A DNA stretch of 32,847 nucleotides from positions 1 to 32,847 of the forward strand of contig JAQYVL010000047.1 in NCBI GenBank assembly GCA_030145525.1, read 5' to 3'. This document shows positions 26,434 to 32,847 of the stretch, piece by piece. This DNA is from Desulfobacterales bacterium. GTDB taxonomy: Bacteria; Desulfobacterota; Desulfobacteria; Desulfobacterales; SURF-7. Position numbers and translations under genes: made by a program. The notes under the pieces were generated by a model. The model ran no database searches and was not told the origin of the DNA. It saw nothing but the letters and a program-made list of their open reading frames with translations. Position 1 is the first letter of the stretch; each line of letters begins with the position of its first letter.

Positions 26434-26820
26434 CTATTGCACCACTTTATTGGGTTTGAATATTGAATAACTGCCGCTCGCTTTAGCGACCATAACACCA
26501 TGATTGAAAATTACAGACTCCAGGCTTGCAACGGTTTTACCTTTATTTATCAATGTTGTCCTGCATTCAAGAGTGCCTTCACGGACAGGCTTGAAATAAC
26601 TGATCTTGATTTCTATTGTTGCACAGTACTCATCGCTTTTCAGTAATGGATACAGCGCTCCTCCCATCCCGGTATCAGCCAGCGAGTAAAGCACGCCGCC
26701 ATGAACAACATTCTGCGGATTATAAAACTTCTCGCTTACACTTAATTTGCAAACACTCCTGCCTTTATCCCGACTTTCAAAGGCCAGACCGATCAACTTT
26801 GCAAATGGATGCTTCAACAT
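26434..26820 (-). CDS. PaaI-family (hot-dog) thioesterase
   Basis: NPQNVVHGGVLYSLADTGMGGALYPLL...ATIEIKISYFKPVREGTLECRTTLINKGKTVASLESVI; RBS AAGGGG before MLKHPF. Confidence 0.88.
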   Translation of the reverse strand: MLKHPFAKLIGLAFESRDKGRSVCKLSVSEKFYNPQNVVHGGVLYSLADTGMGGALYPLLKSDEYCATIEIKISYFKPVREGTLECRTTLINKGKTVASLESVIFNHGVMVAKASGSYSIFKPNKVVQ

Positions 26821-27068
26821 AGTCCCCTTTTCTTTATCATAATTTAAAACAATACGAATTAGGCAGCGGTATAAATGCCTTTCAAGGCAGTACAACGGTC
26901 TTAAATGAACACAAGGGATCTCGAAAGAATGAATTTGTTTGGGTGAGACCCTGTCTGAAACGAACCAGCGGCAGCATTACACCATGAGAATAGAGAAACA
27001 CGCTTTTGATCATGGTTTGAAAAACTTCCAGCTGTCGCCGATTTCTTCTTTTGTAAGAGAGGTTCATT

Positions 27069-28697
27069 TTACCCCAAAATGGCTTTCAAATCCTCATCCG
27101 GCGTAGAAATAGGCTTGATGTCAAAAGTTTTCACCAGCGTATCCAGCACATTAGGCGTCAAAAAAGCCGGCAGTGACGGCCCGAGACGGATGCCCTTGAT
27201 ACCCAAATGCAGGAGTGACAGTAAAATGGCAACGGCCTTCTGCTCGTACCAGGAAAGCACCATGGATAGCGGCAACTGGTTTACATCTACATCAAACGCT
27301 TTGGCAAGGGCAATTGCGATCTGTACTGCCGAATAGGCATCGTTGCACTGGCCTGCATCCAGAAGCCTCGGGATACCGCCGATATCGCCAAGATCCTTGT
27401 CAAAAAAACGGTATTTCCCGCATGCCAGGGTCAGGATGACACAATCCTTTGGAACCTTTTCTACGAATTCCGTATAATAGTTGCGCCCGGGTTTTGCCCC
27501 GTCACAGCCGGCCACCAGGAAGAAATGCCGGATTGCGCCGCTTTTAACCCCTTCAATCACTTTATCCGCAACACTCAGAACCGAGTTTCTGGCAAAGCCT
27601 ACGGTGACCTCCCGGCCTTTTTCATCTTCCGGGAATCCGGGAAGTGCCAATGCTCTTTCAATTACCGGCTGAAAATTCAAATCCGATATATGGGGAATGC
27701 CGGGCCACCCGACCATTCCCGAGGTAAAAAGGTTTTCGCTGTATTTGTCGCTGGGTCTCTGGATACAGTTTGTGGTCATCAGGATCGCACCGGGGAAATC
27801 CCCGAATTCTTTGGTCTGCTTTTGCCAGGCCGTACCAAACTGACCGTAGAAATGCTCATGCTGTTTCAGCTTCGGGTACCCGTGCGTTGACAGCATCTCA
27901 CCATGGGTATATACATCGATTCCTTTTCCCTGGGTCTGTTTTAACAGCTCTTCAAGGTCTTTCAGGTCATGCCCTGAAACAAGAATGGCTTTTCCCTTTC
28001 TGTGTCCCAGGGGAACCCGGGTTGGAACAGGGTGGCCGTAAATGCCCGTATTCCCGGCATCCAGCAGCTCCATTGCTTTCAGCGCAGCCCCGCCGCATTT
28101 TAGAGTCAGGGCAACCCATTCATCCAGGTTCAAACCGTCTTTCTGTATTTCCGACAGCCCTTCATGGACAAAGGAATACACTTCGTCATCCTCCTGCCCC
28201 AAAATCTGGGCGTGGTCTGCATAGGCGCTCACTCCTTTAATGCCGTAGAGAACGGTGTGCTTCAGAGAAAGAATATCCGGGTTGTCACCTGGGTAGGATT
28301 TCACACCGACTTTCTCTCCCTGCCTGATCAATTCTTCCAGCGTATCTTGAGGATTATATGCAGCAGGACCATCAGGCAGATCGACGTTTCCGCCGGCAGC
28401 CTTAACCTTTTCTTTCAGTTGATCGCGATTCTCTGCCGCGTGATGGATTAACTCCTGGAACCGATCCGGATCAAAATCCACATTGGTCAAAGTCGAAAAA
28501 GCTGCTTTAACCGTAAAAACATCAATATCCCGATCAATAACACCCACCTTTCGACCTTCAACCGCAACCCGGGACAACCCCATTAACGTATAAAGAAGGA
28601 GGTCCTGCAGTGCCGCCACCTCGGGTTTTTTGCCGCATACTCCCTGAATTGTACACCCTGTGCCTTTTGCTGTCTGTTCACACTGATAACAAAACAT
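27069..28697 (-). CDS. hcp: Hydroxylamine reductase / hybrid cluster protein
   Basis: MFCYQCEQTAKGTGCTIQGVCGKKPEVAALQDLL, SGHDLKDLEELLKQTQGKGIDVYTHGEMLSTHGYP, VAGCDGAKPGRNYYTEF, DAGQCNDAYSAVQIAIALA. Confidence 0.96.
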   Translation of the reverse strand: MFCYQCEQTAKGTGCTIQGVCGKKPEVAALQDLLLYTLMGLSRVAVEGRKVGVIDRDIDVFTVKAAFSTLTNVDFDPDRFQELIHHAAENRDQLKEKVKAAGGNVDLPDGPAAYNPQDTLEELIRQGEKVGVKSYPGDNPDILSLKHTVLYGIKGVSAYADHAQILGQEDDEVYSFVHEGLSEIQKDGLNLDEWVALTLKCGGAALKAMELLDAGNTGIYGHPVPTRVPLGHRKGKAILVSGHDLKDLEELLKQTQGKGIDVYTHGEMLSTHGYPKLKQHEHFYGQFGTAWQKQTKEFGDFPGAILMTTNCIQRPSDKYSENLFTSGMVGWPGIPHISDLNFQPVIERALALPGFPEDEKGREVTVGFARNSVLSVADKVIEGVKSGAIRHFFLVAGCDGAKPGRNYYTEFVEKVPKDCVILTLACGKYRFFDKDLGDIGGIPRLLDAGQCNDAYSAVQIAIALAKAFDVDVNQLPLSMVLSWYEQKAVAILLSLLHLGIKGIRLGPSLPAFLTPNVLDTLVKTFDIKPISTPDEDLKAILG

Positions 28698-28779
28698 GTT
28701 TATCCTCCTTTTCCATAAAAAAGCACATCCATCGATGGTCGGATGGCGTTTGAAATTTCCAATCCTGTATATCGATACA

Positions 28780-28795
28780 TTTCAAACTGTTGAAA
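28780..28795. promoter_or_regulatory. CRP/FNR-type operator candidate upstream of hcp
   Basis: TTTCAA-ACTG-TTGAAA, a perfect 6-bp inverted repeat with 4-bp spacer, about 83 bp upstream of the hcp start. Confidence 0.5.
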
Positions 28796-28931
28796 AATCA
28801 AAACATAACATACAGTTTAATTTTCAACAAAAAAATTCTCTGCTAAAAATTAGGGAGATAAGAAAATAATGGGGCCAAATTTGCTATCTTAAACTTATTA
28901 CCTTTTGCCATATCATAAAATCAAAACGGCC

Positions 28932-29567
28932 TCAAAGTTCAAAGCATTTACGACAATCTTCATCCCAGTAATCATCCCCGTAACTGATAAAAAGCTGTTC
29001 ATTTTTTAGAATATCTCTTGCAGCCTTGAAAAAAATGATCCAATGTCCGTCATGAATCGTATGCTCGACATCCACGTTAAAATTATCGCTATGGTTCACA
29101 AAACGCATTTCATTCCCTTCAAACCTCCCGTTTATTTCAAGTTCGGGGCCCCCTTCAATCTTATCAAGATAATACCATGAGAAATCAGACTCATATCCGC
29201 CTTTTTCCACTTCTTCACCAGCATCTTTTTCAGGAATTTGGACCACACCGGCATACTCACCGATAAAATCATCCTTTTTGATCTCATCAGCGGCAAAAAC
29301 CCCAAATCCGAGTTTTTCATTTATCCTTTTGATATACACGGGCGCCAGATTTCCCTTTTCAATATCCTCATGGTATCTTGTGGAAAGCTCCTGAAACAAC
29401 TCTTTGTTTTCCAGATAGTAGGGACTGTTTTCCAGATTCATTTTACGAAGCGGCTCCCAGCCGATCTGTGTCCTTTTTAAATAAACAATATGCTGATCCC
29501 TGAAAAATTTCAGAATCTCATCCTTTTTTCTGTAAATCTTTTTATTGCTCTGTCTCATAAAAAACAA
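28932..29567 (-). CDS. SET domain-containing protein (putative lysine methyltransferase)
   Basis: GFGVFAADEIKKDDFIGEYAGVV, MRFVNHSDNFNVDV (NHS motif), KNEQLFISYGDDYWDEDCRKC. Confidence 0.85.
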   Translation of the reverse strand: MFFMRQSNKKIYRKKDEILKFFRDQHIVYLKRTQIGWEPLRKMNLENSPYYLENKELFQELSTRYHEDIEKGNLAPVYIKRINEKLGFGVFAADEIKKDDFIGEYAGVVQIPEKDAGEEVEKGGYESDFSWYYLDKIEGGPELEINGRFEGNEMRFVNHSDNFNVDVEHTIHDGHWIIFFKAARDILKNEQLFISYGDDYWDEDCRKCFEL

Positions 29568-29687
29568 TCAAACCCCTTCAAATAAACGGCTGCCTGTAAC
29601 ACTTCTTAAAGTCATTAAAACTCTATTATATTTTACCCGCCGATACGACGCATTCATCTTTTTCAGAAAAAAATAAACTGCAGGTTA

Positions 29688-30512
29688 TCAAAAGGCAGAA
29701 GGCGGAGGCATTTCTTCCATTTCCGCCTGAATGTAGAAAAGTTCCCTGCTTTTTTTAACGGCTTCCGCTATAAACCCGTTCCCGAAAGAACGCCCGACCA
29801 CCGCTATGGTAAAATTATCAAAACCGCCCTTTTCAAAACTGGCTGTTTTTAGTCTGTCGACAACCTGATCCGGGTTCCTGAAAGTAGAAAGGATTTCTGA
29901 AAGGATTTCCGGTTCATCTCGATAGGCCATTCCGTCTGTTCCAAGTATAAAAACCTGTCTTGAGTTCCATCTCCCTGAATTAATTCCCACCTTGAGCCTT
30001 TCATCCCCAATCCCGACCACTCTGCTTAACATATGCCTGTCAGGATGAACCTTTGCTTCCTCTTCCGTAACTGCACCCCAGTCCAGGAGCTGTCTCACAA
30101 CCGTATGATCACGGGTTACCTGCCGACTTTTGCTTCTCTCATAAAGCCAGACCCTTGTATCGCCAACCCAGGCGACTTCCCATTTCCTGCCGGAAATATA
30201 AAGGGCTGCGACTGTAGTACCTGGATTCCCGGATACATTGGAACGCTCTGCCTCCATCTTTTTGACAGCCTCATGAGCGCACTGAACAGAATCTTCAAGC
30301 GTTTTGCCGTGCATGACGTTTTTCATTACGGCTTCTGCGCATACGCGGCTCGCCAGTGCGCCCTTTGCATGTCCACCCAATCCGTCGCACAAAACCCATA
30401 GCCCAAGGGAGGGACGGGCAATATAATAATCCTCATTGTGCTGCCGGATAAGACCGGAACTCGTTTCAACCGCCCAGAGAACCCTATTCTGATTGTAATG
30501 AGATCTTTTCAA
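29688..30512 (-). CDS. PP2C-family Ser/Thr protein phosphatase
   Basis: SGLIRQHNEDYYIARPSLGLWVLCDGLGGHAKGALAS, GTTVAALYI, VAWVGDTRVWL, FILGTDGMAYRDEP, GGFDNFTIAVV. Confidence 0.94.
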   Translation of the reverse strand: MKRSHYNQNRVLWAVETSSGLIRQHNEDYYIARPSLGLWVLCDGLGGHAKGALASRVCAEAVMKNVMHGKTLEDSVQCAHEAVKKMEAERSNVSGNPGTTVAALYISGRKWEVAWVGDTRVWLYERSKSRQVTRDHTVVRQLLDWGAVTEEEAKVHPDRHMLSRVVGIGDERLKVGINSGRWNSRQVFILGTDGMAYRDEPEILSEILSTFRNPDQVVDRLKTASFEKGGFDNFTIAVVGRSFGNGFIAEAVKKSRELFYIQAEMEEMPPPSAF

Positions 30513-30526
30513 GAGTGAAACAATAC

Positions 30527-32847
30527 CTATGATTTTTTTATGATGCGAAAACCAAGATTGTAATTTCTGCTGTTTTCAAAATAATAGCTGCGATTTGAAG
30601 ATCGACACTCTTTCTCCGAAAGAAGCCAGCTCCCCCCCCTGCAAACTCTATAATTACCCTCTCCTTTATATAACGGATTAAAACGTTTATGCCGAATATA
30701 TGCATCAGTCATATACACATCCTCTACCCATTCAAAAACATTTCCGCTCATGTCAAACAGGCCTATGCCGTTGGGCCTTCTGCGGCCAACAGGATGAGTG
30801 ACCTCCTTACTGTTTCCCTTATACCATGCCACGGCATCGACATCTTCACCACCGGAATACTCTTCCGTCTTTCCGCCGCTCCTGCAGGCATACTCCCACT
30901 CCGCTTCCGTGGGAAGGCGGTAAATCGCTTTACCCTTATTGATCATATTTAACTTTCGAATAAATCCCTGTGAATCTTCCCAGGATACATTTTCTAAAGG
31001 ATAATCATCCCCCTTTTGAAAAAAGGATAAATTCTCTCCCATTACCTTCTTCCACTGCCCCTGGGTTACTTCATATTTTCCAATCCACATTCCATCAACG
31101 CATACTTCATGAACAGGGCTCTCATCAGATCCTATTCCGCTCTTTTCTAAAGGGCTCCCCATGTTAAAGCATCCTTTTTCAACCCAGACAAATTCCATTC
31201 CGGTAACAGTGTCACGATATAAATTTTCGGCAACGCTCACGATCTCTTCAAGAGAGACAATCACCGATTCTTTTTTACCGGAATGAATATCGATTGCCAC
31301 TTCCCAGTCTAAATAGTTATCCTTTTTTACTTTGATTTTATATACACCTTTTTTCAATATACCGGAGTCTCCGGGCGTCTTCCCCATCAATCGGCCATCT
31401 AAATACCAGTCAGCACCTTTCGGAACACTATTGATCGAAAAACTTCCACAAACGGATTTCAAAAAAAATTTGGTTTTTTTTACTCTCAAGGCTGAAGCCA
31501 TAATTGTTTTTTCGGAAGGCTCGTAACACTCCTTCCTGACTTCGACCAATATTTTTCCTTTTTGAATTCCTTCTATTCTCGTGGGAGTCCGGCCGCGCTT
31601 TTTGCCGGAGATATACACAACTGCATCACTGGGATCACTTGTAATATATAATTTTCCGAGAAGAGGCGTCAGCGCTGCTGTAACTTCAGCTACTTTATCT
31701 GCCGTAATATCAACTTCCTTTTTCCAGGAACTAAATCCGTCTTTTTTAATCTCAACCTGCTGCAGCCTTTTTTCCACCATATCTATCGTCAGCGGTGTAC
31801 TCCCAAACTTTTTTCCGCCTATGTAAACATCGGCATCCTCCGGCACACTCTTTATTTCAAGTTTTCCGTACAGAGGCACCAGATCAACTCCTACTTCTGA
31901 AATTTCTAAAGGAACAATTGCGATCTCATCCTGCCATGTCTCAAATCCTTCCTTCTTCAGCTTCAGTATATAACTGCCTCCCGCTAAATCTTTTAATATC
32001 GCAGGCGTAATTCCTTTCCCGATATCATTGATATATATTTCAGCCTGTGAAGGTGAGCTGATCACTGCAAGCTCTCCGGTGGGCGGCGGCTCCGGTTTGC
32101 TTGGCGGAACCATTTTCGCTTCTTCAATGGGCTTCCCTTTATCAATCTCCGAAACTTCTTTCCCCCCGAAAAAATCAGGTATTTTGAACATCCCGTTGTC
32201 TGGAGCCAGTCCATCTCTGCCATCGTATTTAAATACATTCGCTATATATTCTGTTATTTTACTGCCCAACAGATCCTGACTGTATATTATCCATCCAAGC
32301 TCCCCCAAGACAATCAGACATAAAAAAGCAATAATCGCATATATGGATACCGGTCTCTTTTGAGATTTTCCGTCTCTTTCTTTATGCTTTTTTATTTTTT
32401 TCTTTGCAGAATCCGCTGTCGTTTTTTCAAATTCCTGAACTTCCGCTTCGGCATTGATTTCAGGAGCAGACTTTTCACCTGCGAGCATCTCAACAAGTTC
32501 TCCGGCGCTTCCAGGGCGCAGGGTTTTATCCTTTGCCAAACCGGACAACAGCGCTTTATTGACGTGCTCCGATACGCCCTCGATCATATCTACTTTTTCG
32601 TGCATAATCTGCCAGCGCAAATCTCCGGTGTAAAAAGGCGGATGTCCGGAAATCACTTCATAGGCAACCGCTGCGAGTGCATAAATATCTGTCCATTTTC
32701 CTATTCCTTTACCCCTTATCTGTTCCGGCGCCATATATGCCAGTGAACCGGCTGCCTCCCAAGCGGAGACACGTGTTGCAAGATCCCGCAAAACGCGGGC
32801 AAGACCGAAATCTGCAATTTTAGGGACCGCACCATCCATGAAAATAT
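30527..32847 (-). CDS. Ser/Thr protein kinase (C-terminal part) - TM - four PEGA domains - FGE-sulfatase (SUMF1) domain; 5'-partial at right edge
   Basis: KIADFGLARVL, GSLAYMAPEQIRG, WTDIYALAAVAYEVISGHPPF kinase motifs; TM SIYAIIAFLCLIVLGELGWIIY; PEGA repeats; MEFVWVEKGCFNMGS...RLPTEAEWEYACRSGG...GLFDMSGNVFEWVED...RVCRGGSW...NLGFRIIK FGE domain. Confidence 0.93.
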   Translation of the reverse strand, partial: IFMDGAVPKIADFGLARVLRDLATRVSAWEAAGSLAYMAPEQIRGKGIGKWTDIYALAAVAYEVISGHPPFYTGDLRWQIMHEKVDMIEGVSEHVNKALLSGLAKDKTLRPGSAGELVEMLAGEKSAPEINAEAEVQEFEKTTADSAKKKIKKHKERDGKSQKRPVSIYAIIAFLCLIVLGELGWIIYSQDLLGSKITEYIANVFKYDGRDGLAPDNGMFKIPDFFGGKEVSEIDKGKPIEEAKMVPPSKPEPPPTGELAVISSPSQAEIYINDIGKGITPAILKDLAGGSYILKLKKEGFETWQDEIAIVPLEISEVGVDLVPLYGKLEIKSVPEDADVYIGGKKFGSTPLTIDMVEKRLQQVEIKKDGFSSWKKEVDITADKVAEVTAALTPLLGKLYITSDPSDAVVYISGKKRGRTPTRIEGIQKGKILVEVRKECYEPSEKTIMASALRVKKTKFFLKSVCGSFSINSVPKGADWYLDGRLMGKTPGDSGILKKGVYKIKVKKDNYLDWEVAIDIHSGKKESVIVSLEEIVSVAENLYRDTVTGMEFVWVEKGCFNMGSPLEKSGIGSDESPVHEVCVDGMWIGKYEVTQGQWKKVMGENLSFFQKGDDYPLENVSWEDSQGFIRKLNMINKGKAIYRLPTEAEWEYACRSGGKTEEYSGGEDVDAVAWYKGNSKEVTHPVGRRRPNGIGLFDMSGNVFEWVEDVYMTDAYIRHKRFNPLYKGEGNYRVCRGGSWLLSEKECRSSNRSYYFENSRNYNLGFRIIKKS

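Noticed and set aside
26882-27067. 61 aa ORF between thioesterase and hcp
   Set aside because: No domain, weak start context, and not distinguishable from a random ORF.
27770-28240. 156 aa plus-strand ORF over hcp
   Set aside because: Antisense to hcp, whose identity is very secure.
1-32847. CRISPR arrays, tRNA or rRNA genes, transposase genes
   Set aside because: No regularly spaced direct repeats, no cloverleaf or rRNA signatures, and no transposase ORF recognised in the window.

Overview
The window is 32.8 kb of bacterial DNA, densely coding on both strands. The gene content (hybrid cluster protein, several 4Fe-4S proteins, SbcCD, IHF, a Gld-type ABC cluster) suggests an anaerobic Desulfobacterota-like genome; that assignment is inference. 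From left to right: two tandem cytidylate-kinase-like genes (minus strand, one with a C-terminal BON domain); an OsmC-family gene interrupted by an in-frame TGA that looks like a selenocysteine codon; a CDF cation transporter; a CCA/poly(A)-polymerase-type nucleotidyltransferase; a six-gene plus-strand run (ABC ATPase, permease, GldG-like, DUF4340, sbcD, sbcC); a class I aminotransferase; two copies of a dispersed structured repeat; an IHF/HU gene; a small Cys-rich ORF; YqeY; a lipoprotein; a MinD-like ATPase plus degenerate J-domain/HTH pair; a 4Fe-4S protein; an NCS2 purine-type permease with a compact hairpin leader; a decayed higBA module; a thioesterase/MaoC/nitroreductase/ferredoxin cluster; hcp; a SET-domain protein; and a PP2C phosphatase next to a Ser/Thr kinase-TM-4xPEGA-FGE protein that runs off the right edge. 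The strongest observations are: (1) the OsmC-like selenoprotein candidate with a plausible bacterial SECIS hairpin; (2) a dispersed inverted-repeat element whose two copies show compensatory changes in their central hairpins; (3) a riboswitch-like hairpin abutting the RBS of the purine permease; (4) a higA antitoxin frameshifted by an exact 5-bp tandem duplication next to a truncated higB; (5) the kinase-PEGA-FGE/PP2C signalling pair.
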